A stretch of 13,585 nt of DNA, from NCBI GenBank assembly GCA_019408975.1, contig DXVA01000046.1:1-13585 (forward strand). Reading direction: 5' to 3'. A model generated the notes under the pieces. It saw only the letters and a program-made list of their open reading frames with translations. It did not search any database and was not told the DNA's origin. Each line of letters starts with the position of its first letter. The first letter of the stretch is position 1. Positions 6,931-13,585 of the stretch are shown here, one piece after another. The DNA comes from Lentisphaeria bacterium (lineage in GTDB: Bacteria > Verrucomicrobiota > Lentisphaeria > Victivallales > UBA1829). The position numbers were made by a program, and so were the translations under genes.

Positions 6931-7148
6931 AAGGGCGTCGGACGGCGTAAAAGTCTATCAAAAAATGAAATCCTTATTTTTTGACTGCTTCCACGTAATG
7001 CCGCCCTTGACAAAAGGGGGAGCTTTACACATGCTTTTTTTATTTTTTCTTCTGCCGCATGAGTCTTGAAAAAATCGGAAGTTGTTGTAAATTACCACTC
7101 TTGATTTGTATTTTCCCTCAACCCCTAACATAACAGGAGAAATATGCG
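6931..7148 (+). promoter_or_regulatory. Leader region of the NifU-like/GGGtGRT unit, promoter uncertain
   Basis: No gene is supported here. A consensus TTGACA occurs at 7007-7012 inside the probable insertion-sequence end, but it has only a poor -10 partner. Other candidates are TTGAAA (7066-7071) with TAAATT (7088-7093), and TTGTAA (7085-7090) with TATTTT (7109-7114). I cannot choose between them. The ribosome binding site AGGAGA (7135-7140) is clear and selects the ATG at 7149 over the ATG at 7144, which is followed by TGA after one codon. Confidence 0.35.
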
Positions 7149-7841
7149 ATGAACTTCACACACGAAGTCGAGCAGATGTGCTGCGTCGCCAAGGGTCCGA
7201 AGCACGGACCCGCGCCGATCCCGCAGGAAGGCGCCTGGACAAAGGCTTATGAGATCAAGGATATTTCCGGTCTCACACACGGCGTGGGCTGGTGTGCACC
7301 TCAGCAGGGTGCCTGTAAACTGACACTCAATGTCAAAAACGGAATCATCGAGGAAGCTCTCGTCGAAACAATCGGCTGTTCCGGCATGACGCATTCCGCT
7401 GCGATGGCTGCCGAAATTCTCCCCGGCAAGACCATTCTCGAAGCTCTCAACACCGACCTCGTCTGCGACGCGATCAACACCGCGATGCGTGAACTGTTCC
7501 TCCAGATTGTCTACGGACGCACCCAGACCGCATTCTCCGAAGGCGGGCTTCCGATCGGTGCCGGACTCGAAGACCTCGGAAAGGGACTTCGCTCCATTAC
7601 CGGCACGATGTACGGCACAAGCGCAAAAGGCGTGCGTTATCTTGAAATGGCGGAAGGCTATGTGACCGAAATCGCACTGGACGATGAGGACAAAGTCATC
7701 GGATACAAGTTCATCAAGCTCGGACCCATGCTCGACGCGATCAACAAGGGCATGGACGCGAACGAAGCTCTCAAGAAGTTCACCGGAACCTACGGACGCT
7801 TCGCTGACGCCGCTAAAACCATCAACCCGCGTCATCAGTAA
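7149..7841 (+). CDS. NifU/IscU-like iron-sulfur scaffold family protein, partner of GGGtGRT protein
   Basis: Residues of about 47-115 match the NifU N-terminal/IscU fold: CAPQQGACKLTLNVKNGIIEEA, then LVETIGCSGMTHSAAMAAEI and LPGKTILEAL. In IscU these regions carry cluster ligands Cys37 and Cys63 and the key Asp39. By eye, the Cys63 equivalent is C77, but the Cys37 position is glutamine (Q53) and the Asp39 position alanine (A55), with C49 and C56 close by. C106 might replace the third ligand. C11 and C12 form an N-terminal Cys pair outside the scaffold fold. At 230 residues it is far longer than IscU (about 128); the extra C-terminal half (LEMAEGYVTEIALDDEDKVIGYKFIKLGPML) is unlike known scaffolds. 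AGGAGA at 7135 sets the start. The GGGtGRT gene follows after 14 bp. Codon use is biased to C-ending codons, suggesting good expression. An Fe-S role is family inference, not shown. Confidence 0.8.
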   Translation: MNFTHEVEQMCCVAKGPKHGPAPIPQEGAWTKAYEIKDISGLTHGVGWCAPQQGACKLTLNVKNGIIEEALVETIGCSGMTHSAAMAAEILPGKTILEALNTDLVCDAINTAMRELFLQIVYGRTQTAFSEGGLPIGAGLEDLGKGLRSITGTMYGTSAKGVRYLEMAEGYVTEIALDDEDKVIGYKFIKLGPMLDAINKGMDANEALKKFTGTYGRFADAAKTINPRHQ

Positions 7842-7855
7842 GAGGAGTCGTTACA

Positions 7856-8854
7856 ATGGCACTTTTTGAAAGCTATGAGCGCAGAATTGCGCAGATCAAT
7901 AAATTCCTCAATGACAATGGAATTGCCTCCATCGAAGAAGCCGAACAGATCACAAAAGGCAAAGGGCTTGACATCTATAAACGCGTCAAGGACATCCAGC
8001 CGATCTGCTTTGAAAATGCCTGCTGGGCATATCTTGTCGGCGCAGCCGTCGCGATCAAGCGCGGACAGACGGTCGCAAGCGAAATCGCAAAGACTCTCGG
8101 CGAAGGGCTTCAGTCTTTCTGCATCCCCGGTTCCGTCGCGGATGACCGCAAGGTCGGGCTCGGACACGGCAACCTCGCTTCCATGCTTCTCCGCGATGAA
8201 ACGAAATGTTTTGCTTTCTGCGCCGGACATGAATCCTTCGCAGCCGCAGAGGGTGCGATCGGTCTCGCCCGCAGTGCGAACAAGGCTCGCAAAGAGCCGC
8301 TCCGCGTGATCCTGAACGGTCTTGGAAAAGACGCCGCCCAGATCATTTCCCGCATCAACGGATTCACCGGTGTCGAAACGGAATTTGATTATATGACCGG
8401 CAAACTCAAAATCGTTTCCGAACGGGCATACAGCAAAGGCGAGCGCGCCGCTGTCCGCTGCTACGGCGCGGATGATGTCCGTGAAGGCGTGGCGATCATG
8501 TGGCAGGAAGGCGTGGATATCGCCATTACCGGCAATTCCACGAATCCGACACGCTTCCAGCATCCCGTCATGGCAACCTACAAGAAAGAGCGTATCGAAA
8601 AGGGAATGCCTTTCTTCTCCGTTGCTTCCGGCGGCGGAACAGGCAGAACCCTTCACCCTGACAATATGGCGGCGGGACCTGCTTCCTACGGCATGACGGA
8701 TACCATGGGCAGAATGCACTCCGACGCTCAGTTCGCCGGTTCTTCTTCTGTCCCTGCGCACGTCGAAATGATGGGATTGATCGGCATGGGCAACAACCCG
8801 ATGGTCGGCGCTTCGGTCGATGTCGCGGTTGCCGTTGCACAGGCGATGAAATAA
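7856..8854 (+). CDS. GGGtGRT-family protein
   Basis: A conserved anaerobe protein named for its signature motif, seen here as SGGGTGRTLHP with GGGTGRT at residues 259-265. Length is 332, close to the family norm as I remember it. Other striking blocks are GLGHGNLASMLL and CFAFCAGHESFAAAEGAIGLAR (residues 101-139), VILNGLGKDAAQIISRINGF, DIAITGNSTNPTRFQHPV, and a glycine/alanine-rich C-terminus (MMGLIGMGNNPMVGASVDVAVAVAQAM). Several cysteines (C51, C56, C89, C118, C122, C202) could bind metal or a cluster. No signal peptide or membrane segment is seen. It is the second gene of a tight pair with the NifU-like gene (14-bp gap, ribosome binding site AGAGGAG) and is followed by a strong terminator. 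The molecular function is not established to my knowledge. Confidence 0.9.
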   Translation: MALFESYERRIAQINKFLNDNGIASIEEAEQITKGKGLDIYKRVKDIQPICFENACWAYLVGAAVAIKRGQTVASEIAKTLGEGLQSFCIPGSVADDRKVGLGHGNLASMLLRDETKCFAFCAGHESFAAAEGAIGLARSANKARKEPLRVILNGLGKDAAQIISRINGFTGVETEFDYMTGKLKIVSERAYSKGERAAVRCYGADDVREGVAIMWQEGVDIAITGNSTNPTRFQHPVMATYKKERIEKGMPFFSVASGGGTGRTLHPDNMAAGPASYGMTDTMGRMHSDAQFAGSSSVPAHVEMMGLIGMGNNPMVGASVDVAVAVAQAMK

Positions 8855-8875
8855 GGCTTTTCGGCCTTGACGATA

Positions 8876-8915
8876 AAAACGGGATGTCTCCGGAAATGGA
8901 AACATCCCGTTTTTT
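8876..8915 (+). terminator. Rho-independent terminator after the GGGtGRT gene
   Basis: AAAACGGGATGT (8876-8887) pairs perfectly with ACATCCCGTTTT (8902-8913), a 12-bp stem with a 14-base loop, followed by a run of six T (8910-8915). It lies 21 bp past the GGGtGRT stop codon. The A-run on the 5' side could let it work on the other strand too, though no gene there needs it. Confidence 0.92.
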
Positions 8916-9099
8916 GTCTCCATGAATTCCGGCGGCATGAAGAACGCCTTCCATTCAGTTTGAATCGCCTTGATTTAAAGAGGAAGCCATGGTATTGTAA
9001 GGCAGGAATCGTATGAAAAACGTTGAACGGTTTGTTTTATAGTGCAGTATTTAATGCACGTGGACATGGTTCAGCATCAGGTTAAAGGGAAATTTTTCG

Positions 9100-9468
9100 A
9101 TGAGTAAGATATCAGTCGTTCTTGCTGCATATCGAGGCGAAAAGTATATCGCAGACCAGCTTTGGAGTCTTTTTGCCCAGACTCATATTCCTGATGAGGT
9201 TCTTATCGGTGATGATTCTCCTGACGATGCAACTGGAATTGCTGTCCGCAGGATATTGCACCGGGCACCGCCGCATTGCCATATTGACTATTACCGCAAT
9301 AAAACGCAGCTTTCCTGAAATTGCCGGAAAAAGAAAAAAATGCTTATAACTGCGCAGAAGAAATATTTTCTGCGATATGACCGCAATCCTGTCTGCAATG
9401 GCTCCGATGATTGCATCAATGAAAATCCTTCTCTGTTCATCAGCTGCAATGATGGCGGGAAATGTCAT
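9100..9468 (+). pseudogene. Truncated family 2 glycosyltransferase
   Basis: The first 72 residues, MSKISVVLAAYRGEKYIADQ then LWSLFAQTHIPDEVLIGDDSPDDAT, are the classic N-terminus of a GT2 glycosyltransferase, with the nucleotide-binding VLAAYRGEKYI strand and the GDDSPDD acidic motif. HIDYYRNKTQLS continues the family pattern, then a stop falls at 9316-9318. Downstream, another frame reads RNPVCNGSDDCINENPSLFISCNDG (about 9382-9456), which may be a decayed piece of the next GT2 segment. A complete enzyme would be about 250-330 residues, so the gene is a remnant. The ribosome binding site is weak (AAAGGGAAA). The remnant ends where the convergent AraC gene stops. Confidence 0.65.
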
Positions 9469-9471
9469 TTT

Positions 9472-10320
9472 TCAAGTCCATTTCTCGGAGCGCCCCCCTG
9501 GAAACAGGCTGTTTTTCCGCCAGTAATTCGGTGCTTCGCCCATATGTTTTTTGAAAAAGCGGGAAAAAGCGAATTCACTGCTGAATTTCAACCGGAAAGC
9601 AACTTCCTTTATCGAAGCATTCCCGTTTAATAAGTCGAGAGCCTTGCTCATCAGAAAACGGTCGATGAGCTGTTTCGGCGTAATTCCGGTTTCGGAGGAG
9701 AAGCGCCGGGTAAAACTTTCCCTGGACTCTTTCATGAACTCCGCCAGCTCTGAAACTCTGGTTGAGGCATCCCCATTGTGTGCCAGATAGTCCGTCAGCA
9801 CGGAATAGTGCCGCAGCAAAAGCGGATTCCTGAAATCCTCTGCCGGGTACAGCATGAGCAGCCTGACCAAAATCGTAAAAACCGCAATCTTCAATTCCAG
9901 TGAGGTAAACGGAAGCTTTTCCGGCGGGGATTCAAACAGATTCAGCAATAACGGCAGCTCCGCCGGAGCAGGCAATACCTGCATGGAAGAGCAATCCGAA
10001 AAAAGCTCCGTCCCCGGACATATTTCCAAATTGCTTTGGATTGACAGGAAATACACATCCTCATCCAAATGAACCTCCGCAGCATAAAAAGCGGGAATGA
10101 AGTAAAACCGGCCCGGTTCCAGAGGATAAGTCTTTTGGCGATCCCGGATATAATTGCATTTTCCATTGGGATTCCGCAAAGGAAAAAACATCCGGTTAAC
10201 CGGCAGACGCAGCGGATGCAGCGAAGCCGGCGGATAAATGCCCCGCGCATAATGGCGCAAATAAAAACGGGTGGAATTCGCCGCAGTCAGAATATCATAC
10301 CGATGTTCCATTCGAAACAT
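9472..10320 (-). CDS. AraC-family transcriptional regulator
   Basis: A 282-residue regulator. Residues of about 1-165 form a sensor domain with cupin-like character (RHYARGIYPPASLHPLRLPV; YPLEPGRFYFIPAFYAAEVH), as in AraC proteins that sense small molecules. The C-terminal hundred residues hold the two AraC helix-turn-helix motifs: TRVSELAEFMKESRESFTRR then FSSETGITPKQLIDRFLMSKALDLL, and the second with ASIKEVAFRLKFSSEFAFSR followed by FFKKHMGEAPNYWRK. The frame is open further upstream to 10368, but AGGAGGG (complement of 10329-10335), eight bases before the ATG at 10320, fixes the start MFRMEHRYDIL. A tentative promoter is TTGATG and TATTTT (complements of 10363-10368 and 10341-10346). It diverges from the esterase/glycyl radical enzyme operon and probably activates it in response to its substrate. 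Confidence 0.9.
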   Translation of the reverse strand: MFRMEHRYDILTAANSTRFYLRHYARGIYPPASLHPLRLPVNRMFFPLRNPNGKCNYIRDRQKTYPLEPGRFYFIPAFYAAEVHLDEDVYFLSIQSNLEICPGTELFSDCSSMQVLPAPAELPLLLNLFESPPEKLPFTSLELKIAVFTILVRLLMLYPAEDFRNPLLLRHYSVLTDYLAHNGDASTRVSELAEFMKESRESFTRRFSSETGITPKQLIDRFLMSKALDLLNGNASIKEVAFRLKFSSEFAFSRFFKKHMGEAPNYWRKNSLFPGGRSEKWT

Positions 10321-10328
10321 GACAAGAG

Positions 10329-10335
10329 CCCTCCT
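10329..10335 (-). promoter_or_regulatory. Ribosome binding site that sets the AraC start
   Basis: On the minus strand AGGAGGG stands eight bases before the ATG at 10320-10318. Upstream in-frame ATGs at 10368, 10365 and 10338 lack such a site, so annotations from 10368 would be 16 residues too long. Confidence 0.8.
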
Positions 10336-10402
10336 CATGTAAAATATCACGTTCCGCTGAAACATCAATCACAAATTGGTATTTTTTTGATTATTTTAGC
10401 CA

Positions 10403-10431
10403 TTCCGGAACATCCTAATATGTAGTATAAT
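10403..10431 (+). promoter_or_regulatory. Activator-type promoter of the esterase/GRE operon
   Basis: A perfect TATAAT (10426-10431) has no recognisable -35 box at 16-18 bp. In that place is the palindrome TTCCGGAA (10403-10410). Lack of a -35 with a symmetric site there is typical of promoters needing an activator, and the divergent AraC-family gene is the obvious candidate. GAGGTGA (10447-10453) serves the esterase start at 10461. Confidence 0.5.
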
Positions 10432-10460
10432 ATAGTGAAAACAAATGAGGTGAATACTGT

Positions 10461-11285
10461 ATGAACGATATGCTTCTGGTGCTTCTCGCCGGTCAGTCCA
10501 ACATGGCAGGACGCAGCACGGCAGAACCGGATGACCTGAAAGACATCCCCGGTTTGTACCGCTTTACCGGAGATTTCCGGTGGCTTCCCGCGATAGAGCC
10601 GATCCACCGGGACAGACCTTTCGTCGGTGCCTTCGACCAGTCAGGAAACCGGGTTCCTTCCCCGGACCCGTGGGACAACATTCCCGTTGGAAAAGGCACC
10701 GAAATCCGCGGCGTCGGACCGGGGCGGACTTTCGGACGGCTGCTTCTGGAAGCAAACCCCGGACGGAGGATCGGGCTGATTCCCGCCGCCGTCGGCGGTA
10801 CTCCGCTCAGCAGCTGGAAACGCGGCGGAGAAGACATCTGGGTTCCCGGCACGTTTCCCTATGACCGGGCGGTTTCACTGGCAAAAGCTGCAATGAAACA
10901 CGGCAGAATCGTTGCAGTGCTCTGGCATCAGGGCGAAACGGATGCAAAGCGGAACAATCTAAACTACAAGAATGATCTCCGGGAAGTCATCCGTAATTTC
11001 CGCGAGGACCTGAATCTCGGTTCCGACGTGCCGTTTTTACTGGGAGAACTGGCAGATTTTTACAGTCCGGAAATTCTTACCCATGTCCCGATGATTAACC
11101 GGGCAATGCACGAACTGGCTGCCGAACAGCCTTTCATTCGGGTGGTTCGGACGGAAGCTCTGACTCACTGCGGAGATTTTCTTCATTTCGATACTGTCTC
11201 CGCTCATGAACTCGGACGACGGTACTTTGCGGAATTTATACAGTCTGCGCTTCCGTCAGCCGCTCCGCAGGAGTTGAAATCATGA
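10461..11285 (+). CDS. SASA/CE6-type SGNH esterase (sialate O-acetylesterase-like)
   Basis: Serine esterase of 274 residues from the sialate O-acetylesterase/acetylxylan esterase CE6 superfamily, which removes acyl groups from sugars. Diagnostic motifs are LLAGQSNMAGR with the catalytic serine S13, GLIPAAVGGTPLSSW (residues 105-119), LWHQGETDA (155-162), and DFLHFDTVSAHELGRRY (239-255) with H242 as likely catalytic histidine. No signal peptide is present, so the enzyme should act in the cytosol on an imported compound. Its TGA overlaps the activase ATG at 11282 (ATGA), implying translational coupling. The pairing with a glycyl radical enzyme suggests that deacylation feeds the radical step, or that the esterase acts on a side group of the same carbohydrate. 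The specific ester is unknown. Confidence 0.85.
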   Translation: MNDMLLVLLAGQSNMAGRSTAEPDDLKDIPGLYRFTGDFRWLPAIEPIHRDRPFVGAFDQSGNRVPSPDPWDNIPVGKGTEIRGVGPGRTFGRLLLEANPGRRIGLIPAAVGGTPLSSWKRGGEDIWVPGTFPYDRAVSLAKAAMKHGRIVAVLWHQGETDAKRNNLNYKNDLREVIRNFREDLNLGSDVPFLLGELADFYSPEILTHVPMINRAMHELAAEQPFIRVVRTEALTHCGDFLHFDTVSAHELGRRYFAEFIQSALPSAAPQELKS

Positions 11286-12190
11286 AAAGAGCCAGATACA
11301 CAGGAGTGAAGCGCTTTGCCGTTCACGATGGCCCCGGTATCCGGACAACGCTTTTTCTGAAAGGATGTCCGCTCAACTGCATCTGGTGCCACAACCCGGA
11401 ATCCATTTCCGGCAGACCGGAATTGGCGTTCCACGGAAACGCCTGCATTCACTGCGGCAACTGTGTCCGGAGCTGTCCCTGCCATACGTTTACAGCAGGG
11501 ATTCATCAAATCGACAGAACCCGATGCATCGCCTGCGGAAAGTGCACAAATGCCTGTCCCTGCGGAGCATTGGAACTTTTCGGGCAGGAGATCAGCACGG
11601 AATGCGCTGCCGAACTGCTCAGCGCAGACCGGCTTTTTTACGGTGACGCCGGCGGTATCACTCTTTCCGGAGGAGAACCGCTGCTGCAAATCGAATTCTG
11701 TGTTGAACTCCTCAAATTGCTGAAGAGGAAAAAGCTCCACTGCGCGATTGATACCTGCGGCTGTATTTCATGGAACGCTTTTGAACGGGTTCTGCCGTTT
11801 ACAGACCTGTTCCTTTATGATTTCAAGGAAGCCGATCCTGCCAGACACCGGAGGTTCACCGGCAATGACAATGAGTTGATTCTGAAAAACCTGAACAGGC
11901 TCGACGCCTCGGGAAAGCCGATTGAAATCCGTATGATCCAGGTTCCGCAGCATAATATGTCGGAGCGGGAAATCGCCGCCGCGGCTGATTTTCTTTCTTC
12001 ACTGCACAATATCACGGCAGTAAGATTGCTTGCTTATCATTCGCAGGCACACTCCAAGTACCGGGCGGTGGGGCGTTCCGATACATTGCCTGCCGTTCCA
12101 TCGCCAACCTTCGCAGAACTTGAAGCAAATGCCGCGATTCTGCGTTCACGCGGTCTGAATGTCATCAATACATTGGAGAATAAAATATGA
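11282..12190 (+). CDS. Glycyl radical enzyme activating enzyme (radical SAM)
   Basis: Installs the glycyl radical on its partner by reductive cleavage of S-adenosylmethionine; cytosolic and oxygen-sensitive. The N-terminus FAVHDGPGIRTTLFLKGCP followed by LNCIWCHNPE has the C-X3-C-X2-C motif (C29, C33, C36) binding the catalytic 4Fe-4S cluster. Two ferredoxin-type cluster motifs follow: C55, C58, C61, C65 and C82, C85, C88, C92. This 8Fe insert is the mark of activases for dehydratases, lyases and decarboxylases rather than of the short pyruvate formate-lyase activase. GITLSGGEPLLQ (125-136) is the SAM-binding GGEP segment. At 302 residues it has normal length. It overlaps the esterase gene upstream and the glycyl radical enzyme downstream by ATGA junctions, so all three should be made together. 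Confidence 0.95.
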   Translation: MKRARYTGVKRFAVHDGPGIRTTLFLKGCPLNCIWCHNPESISGRPELAFHGNACIHCGNCVRSCPCHTFTAGIHQIDRTRCIACGKCTNACPCGALELFGQEISTECAAELLSADRLFYGDAGGITLSGGEPLLQIEFCVELLKLLKRKKLHCAIDTCGCISWNAFERVLPFTDLFLYDFKEADPARHRRFTGNDNELILKNLNRLDASGKPIEIRMIQVPQHNMSEREIAAAADFLSSLHNITAVRLLAYHSQAHSKYRAVGRSDTLPAVPSPTFAELEANAAILRSRGLNVINTLENKI

Positions 12191-13585
12191 GCGTTTCCCC
12201 TTTTGGCACGTTTGCACAGGACAAAGAGTATTTGTGGAAGAAATTCAAGTCTCCTGTCTTCGATGAAAACACCGGTATGGACAATGAAACCTTGAAACGG
12301 CATGTTGCAGCTTTCGCTGAAAACATGCCGGAGGTTCCGCATCCGGTTATTAAAGCACATGCATTCGAATTCGTCGCCCGGAACGTTCGGATTGATGCTG
12401 ATCCGCACGACTGGTACCCTGCTTTCGGCTGCTGGGATCGCAGTGACCGGCCGCTCTCCGGATTACTCGACAGCTTCCGGGAACAGGTCTGTTCGGCAAA
12501 ACTGACTCACCGGAAGTTATGGAATCAACTGAACCGCTCCGGTGCCTCCTGCATCTGGATCGACTTTGATCATTCCGTTCCTGACTGGGAGGCGATACTG
12601 GCAATCGGTTTCCCGGGTCTGCTGGAACGCGTGCGGCACTATCGCAGAAAATATGAACAGTCTCATGAATCGACAGCAGAATCTGCTGCGTATTTTGATG
12701 GAATGGAAATCACTTATTCTGCAATTCAGGAACTGCTGGACCGGCTTTACCGCATGGTTCTTTCCCGTTCCGGGAACAGCTGCCGCCTTGCTCATGAAGC
12801 TGAATGCCTGAAGCATCTGCGTGATGGGGCTCCAGCCACTACCTATGAAGCGCTCCAGTTCATCTATCTTTTTTTCATTTTTTGCGAACATATCGACCGG
12901 CTTCAAGTACGTTCGCTCGGGAATCTCGACAATCTGCTGTTTCCGTATTTTGAGCATGACCTGAAATACGGTATATATACGGAACCGCAGCTACGCGAGT
13001 TTTTCGACTATTTTCTGATGCAGTGGGCCTCAATCGACAATTATTGGGGACATCCTTTTTATCTTGGCGGAACCGATGCCGCCGGCAACAGCCGGGTCAA
13101 CCGTCTTTCCTATCTGATTCTGGAAGAATTTGACAGACTGTCGGTTCCGACACCGAAAATTCAGCTGAAAATTGCCCGGAATACACCGGACGATTTTCTG
13201 GATGCCGCATTGAAGATGATTCGGCACGGCAATAACAGCCTTGTATTCGTCGGCGAGAAAGGAATCCTCCGCGCAATGACCGGTCTCGGCATGACCGGAG
13301 AAGACGCCCGCACCTGCGTAATCCGAGGCTGTTACGAATTCGACGCCGTCGGCAGATACAACAGCAACACCACTTTATGCGGGCATTTGAATATGCTCAA
13401 ACCATTTGAACTGATTTTTCATAACGGGGCCGATCCGGAAACCGGCATGGAAATCGGTGTAAGAACCGGGGCGTTGGAGGATTTGAAAAGCTTCGACGAT
13501 TTCTACCGGGCTTATCTCGCTCAGCTTGGCAGGATCATCGAAGACAATATCGTCTGTGTAAATGACTTTGAACGTTTTCTGAATG
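12187..13585 (+). CDS. Glycyl radical enzyme, pyruvate formate-lyase superfamily, N-terminal 466 residues
   Basis: The frame from the ATG at 12187 stays open to the window end. Superfamily blocks are RSLGNLDNLLFPYF (242-255), where most members have a GR-D-Q motif; SVPTPKIQLKIARNTPDDF; and CVIRGCYEFDAVGRYNSNTT leading into LNMLKPFELIFHNGADPETG. C382 is the expected thiyl-radical cysteine, with E384 two residues on, the pattern (GC-x-E) of dehydratases and C-S/C-N lyases rather than the CC of pyruvate formate-lyase. The C-terminal glycyl radical loop and about 300 residues lie beyond the edge. The stretch between the active-site cysteine and LNMLKP does not match glycerol/propanediol dehydratase, choline trimethylamine-lyase or hydroxyproline dehydratase as I remember them. 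It overlaps the activase gene by ATGA. The substrate is unassigned; the esterase neighbour hints at a carbohydrate-derived compound. Confidence 0.9.
   Translation, partial: MSVSPFGTFAQDKEYLWKKFKSPVFDENTGMDNETLKRHVAAFAENMPEVPHPVIKAHAFEFVARNVRIDADPHDWYPAFGCWDRSDRPLSGLLDSFREQVCSAKLTHRKLWNQLNRSGASCIWIDFDHSVPDWEAILAIGFPGLLERVRHYRRKYEQSHESTAESAAYFDGMEITYSAIQELLDRLYRMVLSRSGNSCRLAHEAECLKHLRDGAPATTYEALQFIYLFFIFCEHIDRLQVRSLGNLDNLLFPYFEHDLKYGIYTEPQLREFFDYFLMQWASIDNYWGHPFYLGGTDAAGNSRVNRLSYLILEEFDRLSVPTPKIQLKIARNTPDDFLDAALKMIRHGNNSLVFVGEKGILRAMTGLGMTGEDARTCVIRGCYEFDAVGRYNSNTTLCGHLNMLKPFELIFHNGADPETGMEIGVRTGALEDLKSFDDFYRAYLAQLGRIIEDNIVCVNDFERFLN

Noticed and set aside
7125..7835. 236-residue minus-strand frame opposite the NifU-like gene
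   Set aside because: Shadow of a codon-biased sense gene; no family resemblance.
7835..8938. Long 367-residue open frame on the minus strand
   Set aside because: It mirrors the GGGtGRT gene. Such antisense openness follows from the strong C-ending codon bias of the sense gene. No motif is seen, and it starts beyond the terminator.
9001..9060. Short ORF starting ATGAAAAACGTTGAACGG upstream of the glycosyltransferase stub
   Set aside because: It ends after nine codons, has no convincing ribosome binding site and no similarity.
11204..11740. 178-residue minus-strand frame across the esterase/activase junction
   Set aside because: It is antisense to the radical SAM and ferredoxin-type cysteine motifs and has no features of its own.
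1..13585. CRISPR array, riboswitch, rRNA or phage genes
   Set aside because: No regularly spaced repeats, no recognisable aptamer consensus, and no rRNA or phage structural motifs were seen on either strand.

Overview
The window looks like chromosomal DNA from a strictly anaerobic, fermentative bacterium of the Lentisphaerota (Victivallis-like). This rests on one kind of protein. The product at 2119-3033 has a prepilin-type FTLIELL segment followed by a hydrophobic stretch, and an H-X9-DG motif near its C-terminus. That pairing is greatly expanded in Lentisphaerota and Planctomycetota. Phosphate acetyltransferase, a glycyl radical enzyme with its activase, and the GGGtGRT/NifU-like pair all fit an oxygen-avoiding fermenter. 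The taxonomic call is an inference from gene content; no rRNA is present.

Layout. Bases 1-635 (minus) hold the N-terminal two thirds of phosphate acetyltransferase. A 374-bp divergent intergenic region follows. It carries a good sigma70-type promoter for a LacI-family repressor (1010-2038), and a perfect 16-bp palindrome with a central CG directly abuts the -10 box. Downstream on the same strand lie a tiny possible leader ORF, the H-X9-DG pseudopilin-like protein, a secreted TIM-barrel glycoside-hydrolase-like protein, and a PhnP-like metallo-beta-lactamase-fold hydrolase. The last three are closely spaced (12-20 bp) and probably form an operon, perhaps controlled by the LacI protein.

The middle (5955-7148) is gene-poor. 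It has tRNA-Val(GAC) on the minus strand with its own promoter, and a decayed, internally deleted IS3-family transposase. Then comes a two-gene unit of a NifU/IscU-like protein and a GGGtGRT-family protein (7149-8854), closed by a strong rho-independent terminator. A truncated family 2 glycosyltransferase follows (from 9100).

The right part is a regulated catabolic cluster. An AraC-family regulator (minus) diverges from an operon of a SASA/CE6-type SGNH esterase, a glycyl radical enzyme activase, and the N-terminal 466 residues of a glycyl radical enzyme cut by the window end. The three operon genes overlap by ATGA junctions. A carbohydrate ester may be deacylated and the product then processed by radical elimination, but no substrate can be read from the sequence.

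The most unusual signals are four. The first is a duplicated FTLIE motif separated by a 183-bp in-frame segment in the pseudopilin gene. The second is the poorly understood GGGtGRT/NifU-like pair with an altered scaffold site. The third is the esterase-linked glycyl radical enzyme of unassigned class. The fourth is the pseudopilin/glycosidase/PhnP-like operon.
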